A DNA stretch of 64,000 nt from Roseibium sp. MMSF_3544 (lineage in GTDB: Bacteria > Pseudomonadota > Alphaproteobacteria > Rhizobiales > Stappiaceae). A program made the position numbers and the translations under genes. The notes beneath the pieces were generated by a model that saw only the letters and a list, made by a program, of their open reading frames with translations, did not search any database and was not told the DNA's origin. The DNA is taken from NCBI RefSeq assembly GCF_030732845.1, contig NZ_JASHKA010000006.1:62001-126000 (forward strand), read 5' to 3'. This document shows, piece by piece, positions 33,286-41,756 of the stretch (position 1 is its first letter; every line of letters begins with the position of its first letter).

Positions 33286-34452
33286 CTAAATAACTGGAAG
33301 TTCGCGTGGCGCCCGCTCTGTCAGGAGCTCGGCGCCATGCGCACGCACGACAATGTTTTCTTCATGGACCATGACGCGGCCGCCGCCGTAACTCAGCGAA
33401 GGCTCCAGTGTCAGGACCATGTTTTCTTCAATGACCGTTTCGTCAAAGGCGGCGTGCGAAGGCCATTCGGTGAGCTGCATCCCCAGTCCGTGCCCGAGAC
33501 GGCCAACGTCACCCCCCTGATTGTCCAGTTCTTCAATGACGGCCTGCATCGTCGCGAAAAGTTGCCGGCAAGTGGTTCCAGCTCGAGCTGCGTTAATGCC
33601 CGCCTCGGTCGCCCGCCACAAGACGTCGTAGGCGCGGCGAGATGCGTCATCCGCGCTCCCGATGGCAAAGTTGCGGTCGAAGTCGCAAAAATATCCGTCC
33701 CAGGTGGCGCCCGTGTCCAGCATCAGGATATCGCCACGGGTCAAGGGCCGGCTTGAGGGTGGTGAGATCACATCATGGTAGCCGCCCTGATCCGCTCCCC
33801 CGACGAGGTAAGGAACATCATCTGCACCTTGTGCAAGACATTCGCGCCGGAAGGCGCGGAACAGGTCTTCAATGGCCAGTCCTTCTTCTGCCAACTCGGG
33901 AACTCTCGCGAATGTCCGCGATCCGATGCCGCAAATATGGGAAATTTTCTCGATTTCCCTTTCAGACTTGACCATGCGCAGGCCCCTGACAAGTCCGGTC
34001 GCATCCGCAATCGTCAGGCCCGGAAGGCCATCTACCAACCGTTCGTAGTCGCCCAAAGGCATGCGCAGCGAAGTTTCATGACCCTTCATCACACCGATGG
34101 TCTTGCGCGCATCGGCGAGAGGCGCGAGCAACTCCGTCAAAAGACTCAGGCCGTCATCGTCAGGCCTGGGAGCGCTCCAGGTTCGGATATCGTCCAGCCA
34201 CGTGGTGCGCATGAGTTCTGCGCCAATTTCAGGGATAACGGCGACCGGTTTGCCGGTCAGCGGGACAAAGACAAACCAGGGCCGGGTCGGACTTTGCCAA
34301 AACAAGGTGTGAAAGCCACTGAAGTAGCGAACTTCTGCTTCGCTCATGAGCAACAGACCGTCCAGGCCCGACGCGCGCATTCGTGCCTGTGCCTGGTCCG
34401 TCCGTGCTGCAAATTCCGCTTCAGAAAATCCGCGTGAAGGTACTCGGGTCAC
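33286..34452 (-). CDS. M24-family metallopeptidase (Xaa-Pro peptidase/creatinase fold)
   Basis: 388 residues: an N-terminal creatinase-type domain (about 10-150) and a C-terminal pita-bread domain. All five metal ligands can be placed: D246 and D257 (LDTGATWDGYFCDFD), H321 (GRLGHGLGM), E350 (LTLEPSL) and E364 (MVHEENIV). It should therefore be an active two-metal hydrolase of an Xaa-Pro peptide or another C-N bond. Its ATG overlaps the end of the M20 gene by 4 bases. The ectoine hydrolase branch was considered but the N-terminal domain does not look like it. Confidence 0.85.
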   Translation of the reverse strand: MTRVPSRGFSEAEFAARTDQAQARMRASGLDGLLLMSEAEVRYFSGFHTLFWQSPTRPWFVFVPLTGKPVAVIPEIGAELMRTTWLDDIRTWSAPRPDDDGLSLLTELLAPLADARKTIGVMKGHETSLRMPLGDYERLVDGLPGLTIADATGLVRGLRMVKSEREIEKISHICGIGSRTFARVPELAEEGLAIEDLFRAFRRECLAQGADDVPYLVGGADQGGYHDVISPPSSRPLTRGDILMLDTGATWDGYFCDFDRNFAIGSADDASRRAYDVLWRATEAGINAARAGTTCRQLFATMQAVIEELDNQGGDVGRLGHGLGMQLTEWPSHAAFDETVIEENMVLTLEPSLSYGGGRVMVHEENIVVRAHGAELLTERAPRELPVI

Positions 34453-35600
34453 TTGTTGTCCTTTCGCGCAGGCAGCCTGTCACGAACAAGCTGCACCCAG
34501 AATTCCGCGCCGATGGGCAGCAGTGCATCGTTGAAATCGTAGTCCGAAGCGTGGAGCGGGCGGCCGTTCGCGCCGGTCTCGCCATTGCCCATCAACAGGA
34601 AACAGCCCGGCACCGCGGCAGAGAAATACGCGAAGTCTTCGGAAAAGCTCATCGGCAGGCGATCCCTTACAATTTCACAGCCTGCGGCTTCGGCGGCCCG
34701 ATAGACAGCGGTCGTTGGCTCCTGTGCGTTGATCGTTTCGATGAATTCGGTAGCACATTTCACCTTCACGGAGACATCATGGGCCGCGGCGACGCCGTCG
34801 GCGATCTGTCGCATGAACGTTTCCACGGCAACCCGGTCTTCGGGCGATCGGGCGCGGTAGTCTCCCTTCAGAGTAGCCCGCCCGGGCAGAACATTGCGCT
34901 GCCCATCCGTCAAAAACTCAGTCACGGACACGACCGCACCGGCGCCCGGCGGCAGCTTTCGGGCAACAATTGTCTGCAGCGCGAGGACAAGTTCTGCGCC
35001 GACGGTGATCGCGTCGACACCCATCTGTGGCATCGACGCATGTCCGCCACGACCCTCTATTTCGATTTCAAACAGGGTTTCGCTGTTGCAGATGATGCCG
35101 GTCCGGGTTGAGACCTGACCGGTCGGAGCGCCCGGGAGATTGTGGATCGCATAAATTTCGTCTACCGGGAAACGTTCCAACACGCCTTCGTCGATCATCG
35201 CCTGGGCTCCGAGCCCATGCTCCTCGTTCGGCTGGAACAGGAACACGACCGTGCCGTCAAAGTCCGGACACTCCGAAAGGCGTACAGCCGCACCCAACAG
35301 CATCGTCATATGACCATCGTGGCCGCACGCATGCATGACGCCGGGCGTATCTGACGGATAATCGTGAGTGGACATTTCGGGAATTGGCAGCGCGTCCATA
35401 TCTGCGCGCAGTGCAATGGCACGGTTTCCCTGGCCGCTGCGCAGGACACCGACAACACCGGCGCCTTCGTGGACCTCAAGACCGAGCGCGCGCAATTCGC
35501 GCGCGATTTCGCGCTTGGTTCTCGTCTCCTGAAATCCGAGCTCAGGATTACGATGAAAGTCTCGCCGGCGCTCCGTCAGACGTTGCTCAAACGCGTTCAT
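34449..35600 (-). CDS. M20-family amidohydrolase (hippurate-hydrolase type)
   Basis: 383 residues of the M20D amidohydrolase family: RRDFHRNPELGFQE, LRADMDALPI, MHACGHDGHMTMLLGAA with the metal ligands (C92, H94), and FQPNEEHGLGA with the catalytic glutamate pair, then the lid domain GRGGHASMPQMGVD. It removes an acyl group from an N-acyl amino acid or similar amide. ATG 35600 has GGGAG 7 bases upstream. It is co-transcribed with the M24 gene and diverges from an Lrp-type regulator. Confidence 0.88.
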   Translation of the reverse strand: MNAFEQRLTERRRDFHRNPELGFQETRTKREIARELRALGLEVHEGAGVVGVLRSGQGNRAIALRADMDALPIPEMSTHDYPSDTPGVMHACGHDGHMTMLLGAAVRLSECPDFDGTVVFLFQPNEEHGLGAQAMIDEGVLERFPVDEIYAIHNLPGAPTGQVSTRTGIICNSETLFEIEIEGRGGHASMPQMGVDAITVGAELVLALQTIVARKLPPGAGAVVSVTEFLTDGQRNVLPGRATLKGDYRARSPEDRVAVETFMRQIADGVAAAHDVSVKVKCATEFIETINAQEPTTAVYRAAEAAGCEIVRDRLPMSFSEDFAYFSAAVPGCFLLMGNGETGANGRPLHASDYDFNDALLPIGAEFWVQLVRDRLPARKDNK

Positions 35601-35638
35601 GGTATGGCTCCCGTCCCATTCGTCTTTAATTACAACGT

Positions 35639-35651
35639 CCCACCAGGTGGG
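35639..35651. promoter_or_regulatory. short inverted repeat between M20 and Lrp-type genes
   Basis: CCCACC and GGTGGG with one central base lie in the 121-base divergent gap. A small dyad like this could be part of an Lrp/AsnC site, but it is GC-rich where such sites are usually AT-rich, so it may be chance. Confidence 0.25.
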
Positions 35652-35721
35652 CGGCGTCGATTTTGATCTGCTTTTGACGAAAAACATTGAGCTTAGGGCA
35701 AAATACGATCAATTTCGGAAC

Positions 35722-36171
35722 ATGGATGAGAAAGATCTGGAAATCTTGCGCCTTGTTCAGCGCAATGCCCGCATGACGGCGGAGGCGATCAGTCAGGACG
35801 TGGGCCTGTCCCCGCCGGCGGTGCAGAAACGTCTGAAAAGGCTTCGTGAGACCGGGGTGATCGAAAAGGACATTGCCGTTCTTTCACCCTCGCGCATCGG
35901 TCGCGACATGACAATTATTGTTGACGTTATTCTGGAGCGTGAAAGCCGCCGGCATCTTGATGAGTTCAAACGCAAAATGCGCAACGCCCGGTGCGTGCAG
36001 CAGTGTTATTACACGACCGGCGAGGCGGACTTTATGCTGATCCTTACCGTTCAGGACATCAAGGAATATGAAGAGTTCACCCAGGAACATTTCTTCGATG
36101 AATCAAACATAAGCCGGTTCAAAACGTCAGTGGTGATGGACAGGGTCAAGGTGTCGCTCGACGTTTTGTAA
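35722..36171 (+). CDS. Lrp/AsnC-family transcriptional regulator
   Basis: 149 residues: an N-terminal helix-turn-helix (DEKDLEILRLVQRNARMTAEAIS then VGLSPPAVQKRLKRLRETGVI) and a C-terminal RAM effector domain with YYTTGEADFMLILTV. ATG 35722 follows TTTCGGAACATGG; the longer frame to 35599 would overlap the divergent gene. It likely senses an amino acid and controls the divergent M20-M24 pair, and possibly the downstream ammonia-lyase-like gene. Confidence 0.88.
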   Translation: MDEKDLEILRLVQRNARMTAEAISQDVGLSPPAVQKRLKRLRETGVIEKDIAVLSPSRIGRDMTIIVDVILERESRRHLDEFKRKMRNARCVQQCYYTTGEADFMLILTVQDIKEYEEFTQEHFFDESNISRFKTSVVMDRVKVSLDVL

Positions 36172-36450
36172 GCTCAACGCAGTCTCTCCGGAATCGTGGC
36201 AATTTTGACTGCTGGAGCTGGAATTGTTTGTTCTCAGATTTCCAAGAGCGCAGTCAACCGGATTAGTTCAGTCACAACGGCAGATCTGAACGTTGGCCGG
36301 TCTTCTTTGCTAAAGCCTATTCGGTCAGCATCAGCAATTTCGTTGGTTTCGACGATTTCTTTCGTCTTGAAGCATCCTGGCGATGAAAATAGTCAAGAAA
36401 GCCTAGGTATTTGAGAATTGGAATAATGTGGACGTGCTAAATTGCGACGC

Positions 36451-37500
36451 ATGAAACATCCAGACACTCTCGATTTTGAACCGGATTTCATGCGAGCTGC
36501 CGCATTCTTTCGGTCGCAGAAAAACTATGCGGTTTCACCGCTGCGACGATTGCAGGGACCGGGCGCGTATTCTGTTTGGGCCAAAGACGAAACCGATCGG
36601 ATGGGCCTGGGAGCCTTCAAGGCACTTGGCGCCCCTTATGCCGTCGCGCGGTTGGTGGGGGATGCCTGGTTTGAGAAGACAGGTGAGATCCTCACACCTG
36701 CGCGGCTCACGGATGCGGATGTGCGTGAGGTCGCAAAAACGCAAACCTTTGTTTGCGCGAGCGCCGGCAATCATGGTCTTGGAGTGGCCGCTGGTGCGCG
36801 GCTTGTGGGTGCCAAATCACGGATCCATCTGGCGAGAACCGTTCCTGTAGGCTTTGCCGACCGGCTGCGTGCACAGGGCGCGGAGGTGGTCCGGTCGGGC
36901 GATGTCTACGACGACAGCGTGGCCGCCGCGATCGTTGACGCCGACCAAAGCGGTGCAACGTTGCTCGCCGACGGGACATGGCCCGGATACACCGAGATAC
37001 CGAAATGGGTGATGGAAGGCTATTGCGTCATCGCCGAGGAATTACGCGTCGCATTCGAGGCCAACGGCCAATGGCCGACGCATGTCTACTTGCAGGCCGG
37101 TGTCGGTGGTCTTGCCGCCGCGATGGCGCATATGATCCGGCTCAACTGGAGCGTTCAGCCGAAGTTGATTGTTGTTGAACCGGAGGCCGCGGCCTGCCTG
37201 AAGGCTAGCCATGAAGCCGGTGTTGCGACCCGGTCCGACGGTCCGGACTCGAACATGGGCCGCCTGGACTGCAAGGAGCCCTCTATCGTCGCCTGGCAGG
37301 CGCTTGAGCGCTGCAACGTCACCTATGAGACGCTCACCGAAGAAGACGGGATGGCCGCGGCAGAGGCCGTCACGAAACTGGGCATTGCCACCACGCCGTC
37401 GGGCGCCGCAGGGTTTGGCGCCCTATGCAAACAGCTTCCGCAGGTGGCGGCCGGCAGCGGTTTCTTGCCGCTTGTCATTATCTCCGAAGGCCCGGCCTGA
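36451..37500 (+). CDS. diaminopropionate-ammonia-lyase-like PLP enzyme
   Basis: 349 residues of the fold type II PLP family. The cofactor lysine lies in DRMGLGAFKALGAPYA, followed by VCASAGNHGLGVA (substrate/cofactor loop) and QAGVGGLAAAM (phosphate-binding glycine loop). The segment order resembles diaminopropionate ammonia-lyase more than threonine dehydratase, though DpaL is usually nearer 400 residues. It would release ammonia from a small amino acid. ATG 36451 and TTG 36442 are both possible starts. The 279 bases before it contain a spaced 8-bp inverted repeat (TTGACTGC at 36205 and GCAGTCAA at 36250) of unknown meaning. Confidence 0.72.
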   Translation: MKHPDTLDFEPDFMRAAAFFRSQKNYAVSPLRRLQGPGAYSVWAKDETDRMGLGAFKALGAPYAVARLVGDAWFEKTGEILTPARLTDADVREVAKTQTFVCASAGNHGLGVAAGARLVGAKSRIHLARTVPVGFADRLRAQGAEVVRSGDVYDDSVAAAIVDADQSGATLLADGTWPGYTEIPKWVMEGYCVIAEELRVAFEANGQWPTHVYLQAGVGGLAAAMAHMIRLNWSVQPKLIVVEPEAAACLKASHEAGVATRSDGPDSNMGRLDCKEPSIVAWQALERCNVTYETLTEEDGMAAAEAVTKLGIATTPSGAAGFGALCKQLPQVAAGSGFLPLVIISEGPA

Positions 37501-37683
37501 CTTGCCTGTTGATTGAATCACACTTCGGACGCCGGCCTGGTCTTCGCAACTAGGTGTCTTGGAGAGTTGGGGCTGCGTTTTGCTCCGCACGCTGGTTGCT
37601 TCGAACGCGTGAAGACCCTCGCCTGCGCACGGTCGAAATCGCTGCGCCCGATAAACCGGGTCTCATCACGTATTTTCTGTCTT

Positions 37684-37759
37684 TGATCGAAAATGATCAT
37701 TTAAGGTCGTTTTTGATCATATCATGCATTATGCCTCTATCAATCTGATCAATTCAGAT
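37684..37759. promoter_or_regulatory. cluster of TGATCA-type palindromes upstream of the fused regulator
   Basis: Four GATC-centred sites lie within about 75 bases: TTTGATC at 37681, the perfect palindrome AAATGATCATTT at 37690-37701, TTTTGATCATA near 37711, and ATCTGA-N5-TCAGAT at 37743-37759. The last is 26 bases before the ATG of the regulator. This looks like an autoregulatory operator/promoter region for the DeoR-type protein. Confidence 0.5.
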
Positions 37760-37785
37760 GATATCGGAAGATCCCGGGAGGCAAA

Positions 37786-39552
37786 ATGATCAAGAAGCAA
37801 CGCCAAAAACGCATACTCGATATTCTTCGCAAGGAAGGTGTTCTGGATCTGAACGATCTGTCACGGACCTTGCCGGAAGTGTCGAAGGTGACGCTTCGCC
37901 GGGATATTGCCGAACTGGCGGACGCTGGCGCCCTGAAGAAGACCCACGGCGGCGCGGTCTTGCCGGATGCCGATCTGGTCGGTGCCAACAAAGCTCAGGT
38001 CGAAACACCGGAGAGTGACTTCGCATCCCTGGTTGACCGCCTCGACGCGATCATCCTGCCGCCCATTACCGGTCGCGGTGCCGATGCTTTGCGCCGCCAG
38101 GTCATTCGGCGTCACATTCCCTTCGTTGCTGAAAGCGCCCTTCAGCTGGGCGGGGCTTATCTGGGGCCGGACAACCGCAAGGCCGCCATGGAACTTGGTG
38201 TCGAAGCTGCCAGGAACGCGGGGGAGCAAGATATTTCGCTGCTCATCGTCGGCCAGCCCGAACTCACAAACACCAGAGACCGCGCGCAAGGGTTCGAAGA
38301 CGGGCTGAAAGACCGGTTTGAGGGTTCTGTTGCCACAACGCATGTGAACGGGCAGGGTCGGTACAAGACGGCATACCGGGTCGCGCTCGATGCGCTGAAG
38401 GCACACGAGGACATTTCCGTTGTCTTTGCCGTGAATGATCATTCCGCAGTTGCAGCGATTGAAGCCGCCGACGCACTGGACCGCCAGATAGCGGTCTATT
38501 CGACAGGAGGTGAGTCTGCTGACTTTTTGAAGCGGCTTGGTCAAAATGGGCCACTGAAAGCGGTCGCGGCTTTCTTTCCGGAAGTTGTCGGCGCAGTTGC
38601 TATTCGGAACATCATCGCGGACGCCACCGGTCTGCAGTCGCTTCAACCGACACAGACACCGCACGCAATTCTGACCGCTGCCAACCTCTCGTCCTTCTAC
38701 GATGCGGAAACCTCTTCGCTCTTGCCCGCTTGCCGCGATGATCTTCTTTCGCGCATGCAAGGTCCGCAGGCGCTGCCGAGAGCCAATCTCAAAATCGGTT
38801 TTCTGCCCCATTATCCGGCTCACGACTGGTACAGGATCATGATCCAGTCCATGCGCGAGACCGCCGCGCTTCACGGTTGTGAACTGGTGATTGCTCCGCC
38901 GCATCATGGCATTGCGGCAGAGCTGTCCCGTCTGCGGCGCGAGATCGCAACGCTTGCAGCGGACCGGATCGATCAAGGATCGACCATAATTTTGGGAGAA
39001 GGCGAAGCAACGCTGCTCCTTGCGGAGGAAATCCGCTCCCGCTGCCATCACCACAGCGAAACCCTTTCAGGCCTTACCGTCATCACCAACTCCCTCGATG
39101 TCATGCATTGCCTTCAGGGAGTGGCGTCCCTGAAAATCATCATGACGTCCGGTGAATATCAGGCCGCGGACCGCTGCCTGGTTGGGCCGAGCCTTGGCGC
39201 GCTCTTTGAACTGATGCGTGCAGACGCGGCGTTTTTGTCCGTTTCAGGGGTATCGCCTGAGTTTGGCATTACCCAGGTCGATGAGCGTCTGGCGCTCGCC
39301 GGCTCCCGCTTTGTCAAAGCCGCACGCCGGACAATCGTCCTGGCCGATCACACGCTGGTTGGCAGCGATGCGAACTACCGGATCGTTGGCACGGCACAAA
39401 TCCATGAAGTCATCACCGACGACGGCGCCCTTTTGGATGACCGTCAACGGCTCAGAGCTGTTGGTGTCGAGGTTCTCATCGCCGGAGAGGAAGCCGAGGA
39501 CCCGACGCTGCCAGCATCTCAACCGGACCTTCGGGCGGTTCAGCACGGCTAG
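37786..39552 (+). CDS. DeoR-type regulator with inserted sugar-binding-protein domain
   Basis: 588 residues, more than twice a normal DeoR protein (about 255). Residues 1-60 are a canonical DeoR helix-turn-helix (SKVTLRRDIAEL ... KKTHGGAVLP). Residues about 85-285 match the middle and end of a type I periplasmic sugar-binding fold (DAIILPP, YLGPDNRKAAMELG, FAVNDHSAVAAIEAA). Residues 335-372 (KIGFLPHYPAHDWYRIM) look like the first strand-helix of the same fold. Residues about 385-560 are the DeoR C-terminal sensor (STIILGEGEATLLLAEEI, VITNSL, SGVSPEFGIT, RTIVLADHTLVG). No signal peptide. It precedes and probably controls the sugar ABC operon starting at 39580. Confidence 0.78.
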   Translation: MIKKQRQKRILDILRKEGVLDLNDLSRTLPEVSKVTLRRDIAELADAGALKKTHGGAVLPDADLVGANKAQVETPESDFASLVDRLDAIILPPITGRGADALRRQVIRRHIPFVAESALQLGGAYLGPDNRKAAMELGVEAARNAGEQDISLLIVGQPELTNTRDRAQGFEDGLKDRFEGSVATTHVNGQGRYKTAYRVALDALKAHEDISVVFAVNDHSAVAAIEAADALDRQIAVYSTGGESADFLKRLGQNGPLKAVAAFFPEVVGAVAIRNIIADATGLQSLQPTQTPHAILTAANLSSFYDAETSSLLPACRDDLLSRMQGPQALPRANLKIGFLPHYPAHDWYRIMIQSMRETAALHGCELVIAPPHHGIAAELSRLRREIATLAADRIDQGSTIILGEGEATLLLAEEIRSRCHHHSETLSGLTVITNSLDVMHCLQGVASLKIIMTSGEYQAADRCLVGPSLGALFELMRADAAFLSVSGVSPEFGITQVDERLALAGSRFVKAARRTIVLADHTLVGSDANYRIVGTAQIHEVITDDGALLDDRQRLRAVGVEVLIAGEEAEDPTLPASQPDLRAVQHG

Positions 39553-39579
39553 GTCTTTCAATCACTCGGGAGGAATGAA

Positions 39580-40794
39580 ATGAAACAAACACTCTTTGCT
39601 GCCGTTGCAAGTCTTGCGCTTCTTGCCGGAACTGCGGCTCAGGCGGAAGAAGTCACACTCAAGTTCTGGGACAACCAGCAGACCGAAAGCGGTCTTTCGG
39701 ATGTTCAGCAGGAGGCTGTCGACCGGTTCATGGCTGAAAACCCGGATATCAAAGTGGAAGTGACGACCATTCCTTATCCGGAGTACCAGCAGCGTCTGTT
39801 GACGGCAGTCCAGGGCGGCAATGCCCCCGATATTGCGACACTTGACCAGATCTGGGTCGCGGCCTTTGCCGAGGCTGGTGCTGTAAGCGACCTGACGGAC
39901 AAGGCGAAGGAGAGCGGCCTTGAGCGCAGTCAGTTCTTTGGCGGCGCCTGGGACTCCGCAGTTTACAAGGATGCTCTTTACGGCGTTCCCTTCAACGTCG
40001 ATGTCTGGCAGTTCAGCTTCTACAACAAGGATCTACTGGACGGTGCCGGTATTGATCCGCAAAGCCTGGCCAGCTGGGAAGGGCTTAAGGCCGCTTCCGA
40101 GAAACTTACAGGTGACGGCAAATTCGGTGTCGGTCTCTTTGGGCACCGCGGTGAAGACACCGTCGTGGTTGTCAATTCCTTCATCTTCTCCAACGGCGGC
40201 GAGGTCCTTGATGCGGCCGGAAAATGTGCGCTGAACCAGCCGCCTGCTGTCGAGGCCATGACCTACCTGCAGGACCTTGCACAATACGCTCCGGAAGGCA
40301 TCTTGAATGCGAATTCCGGCAACATGCGCGAACTGTTTCTCAACGGCTCGCTGGCTGTCGAATTCTGGCCCGCGCTTGAGCAGCCGACGCTTCAGAAATC
40401 CGACATCAACTGGGGGTTCGTGAATGGCACGGCTCCGGAAGGCAAGCAGGCGATCGGGACCTATGGCGGCTGGAACCTGGCGGTGTTTGAATCGTCCGAG
40501 CACAAGGATGCTGCCTGGAAGTTCATCGAATTCATGGTGCGTGAAGACGTCAACGGTGACGTTGTCGACCTGATCCCGGCGAACAAGGCTGCCGCGGAGA
40601 AATTCCTGGCCGAAAACCGCGAAGGTCCGCAGCAGATCATCGAGCATCTGTCGCTTGCGAAACCGCGCCCGCTGTCGGCTCGTTATCTTGAAGTGGCGGA
40701 AATCCAGATGACCCTTTTCCAGGATGTGTTTGCCGGCAAAGAAGTCCAGGAAGCGGCCAATGCCGCCTGCTCTGAAATCGATGCTCTGAACTGA
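39580..40794 (+). CDS. sugar ABC transporter substrate-binding protein (UgpB/MalE class)
   Basis: 404 residues with a signal peptide of about 22 residues (ending QA-EE). The mature protein has the bacterial family 1 binding-protein pattern: LKFWDNQQTESGLSD near the start, GNAPDIATLDQIW near residue 85, and VPFNVDVWQFSFYNKDLL near residue 130. GGGAGGA precedes the ATG, and the gap to the regulator is 27 bases. It supplies the two permeases that follow. The ligand is likely a sugar or sugar-like molecule, not identifiable by eye. Confidence 0.9.
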   Translation: MKQTLFAAVASLALLAGTAAQAEEVTLKFWDNQQTESGLSDVQQEAVDRFMAENPDIKVEVTTIPYPEYQQRLLTAVQGGNAPDIATLDQIWVAAFAEAGAVSDLTDKAKESGLERSQFFGGAWDSAVYKDALYGVPFNVDVWQFSFYNKDLLDGAGIDPQSLASWEGLKAASEKLTGDGKFGVGLFGHRGEDTVVVVNSFIFSNGGEVLDAAGKCALNQPPAVEAMTYLQDLAQYAPEGILNANSGNMRELFLNGSLAVEFWPALEQPTLQKSDINWGFVNGTAPEGKQAIGTYGGWNLAVFESSEHKDAAWKFIEFMVREDVNGDVVDLIPANKAAAEKFLAENREGPQQIIEHLSLAKPRPLSARYLEVAEIQMTLFQDVFAGKEVQEAANAACSEIDALN

Positions 40795-40814
40795 CGCGCC
40801 GCAACAACTGTCGT

Positions 40815-40843
40815 CCGGCGGCTCAGGCCGCCGGCGTCTTTTC
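40815..40843 (+). terminator. intercistronic hairpin / attenuator after the binding-protein gene
   Basis: Perfect 8-bp stem CCGGCGGC / GCCGCCGG with a TCAG loop followed by CGTCTTTTC, in the 74-base gap between binding-protein and permease genes. It probably acts as a partial terminator or mRNA stabiliser, keeping binding protein in excess. Confidence 0.6.
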
Positions 40844-40868
40844 AAAACGCATTGTTTGAAAGTTCGTC

Positions 40869-41756
40869 ATGACCAGTTCGGACCAGCGGCTCGTTTGGGC
40901 CTTTCTTGCTCCGACCCTGCTGCTTTTGGGCGTATTTCTTTATTACCCCATGATCGGCACGGTGATTGAAAGTTTCTACGACACGTCCTTCATTTCGCCG
41001 GAGCCGCGGTTTGTCGGGTGGTCCGTCTACGAGAAGGTCCTGTCTTCGCGCGCCTTTCCTGAAGTGGTCTGGAACTCCATCATGTGGACGCTCGGTGTCG
41101 TGCTGCTGCAAAACCTGCTCGGCTTCTTCACCGCGATGCTTTTGAACCAGGGGCTGCCCGCCCAGGGAATGACGCGCGCACTGGTGCTTCTGCCGTTTGT
41201 TCTGCCGGGCGTCGTCACCGCGATCTTGTGGCGGTTCATGTACGATCCGCAGCTTGGCCTCATCAATTCGATTCTGATCCGCCTTGGTGTTCTCCAGGAA
41301 AATGCCGCCTGGCTGGCATCATCGGACACCGCCATGGCTGCCGTCATTTTCGTCGCGGTGTGGAAGGGGTTCCCGTTCTCGATGCTGATCTACCTGGCAG
41401 CACTTCAAAATGTCGACAAGAGCCAGCTGGAAGCTGCCACCCTGGACGGCGCCGGTCCGGTGCGGCGCCTGATAGATGTGACGTTGCCGGCCATCAAGGA
41501 TGTCATCCTTGTCAACATCGTGCTGACGCTGATCCTGACCTTCAACTATTTCGACATCGTCTGGGTCATGACACGCGGGGGACCGCAAAACGCGACGCAC
41601 ATCTTCCCGACCAAGATATTCGAAACCGGCTTCGGCCAGTTCCGGTTCGGAGAGGCGGCCACCTATGGCGTGTTCTCGATCCTGGTTCTCGCTGTTCTTG
41701 TCGCAATCTACATCATCGTGCAGCGTTCGGCTGCGGCACGGAGGCCGGTCGGATGA
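40869..41756 (+). CDS. sugar ABC transporter permease (UgpA/MalF class)
   Basis: 295 residues, six membrane helices. The coupling motif EAA near residue 190 reads LEAATLDGAGPVRRLIDVTLPAI. It pairs with the permease encoded next, whose ATG overlaps its stop by 4 bases. The GGPQNATHIFPTKIFETGF segment is typical of the class. Confidence 0.93.
   Translation: MTSSDQRLVWAFLAPTLLLLGVFLYYPMIGTVIESFYDTSFISPEPRFVGWSVYEKVLSSRAFPEVVWNSIMWTLGVVLLQNLLGFFTAMLLNQGLPAQGMTRALVLLPFVLPGVVTAILWRFMYDPQLGLINSILIRLGVLQENAAWLASSDTAMAAVIFVAVWKGFPFSMLIYLAALQNVDKSQLEAATLDGAGPVRRLIDVTLPAIKDVILVNIVLTLILTFNYFDIVWVMTRGGPQNATHIFPTKIFETGFGQFRFGEAATYGVFSILVLAVLVAIYIIVQRSAAARRPVG

Noticed and set aside
36196..36414. Small plus-strand frame between the Lrp gene and the lyase-like gene
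   Set aside because: Low-complexity, serine-rich translation with no domain and a weak start; left as intergenic.
33286..37500. Classical ectoine degradation cluster
   Set aside because: The M24 N-terminal domain does not resemble ectoine hydrolase, and the deacetylase of that route is of another family than the M20 enzyme seen here.
37861..39054. Open frame of 397 codons on the minus strand opposite the fused regulator
   Set aside because: The plus-strand frame has three recognisable domains; the antisense one has none.
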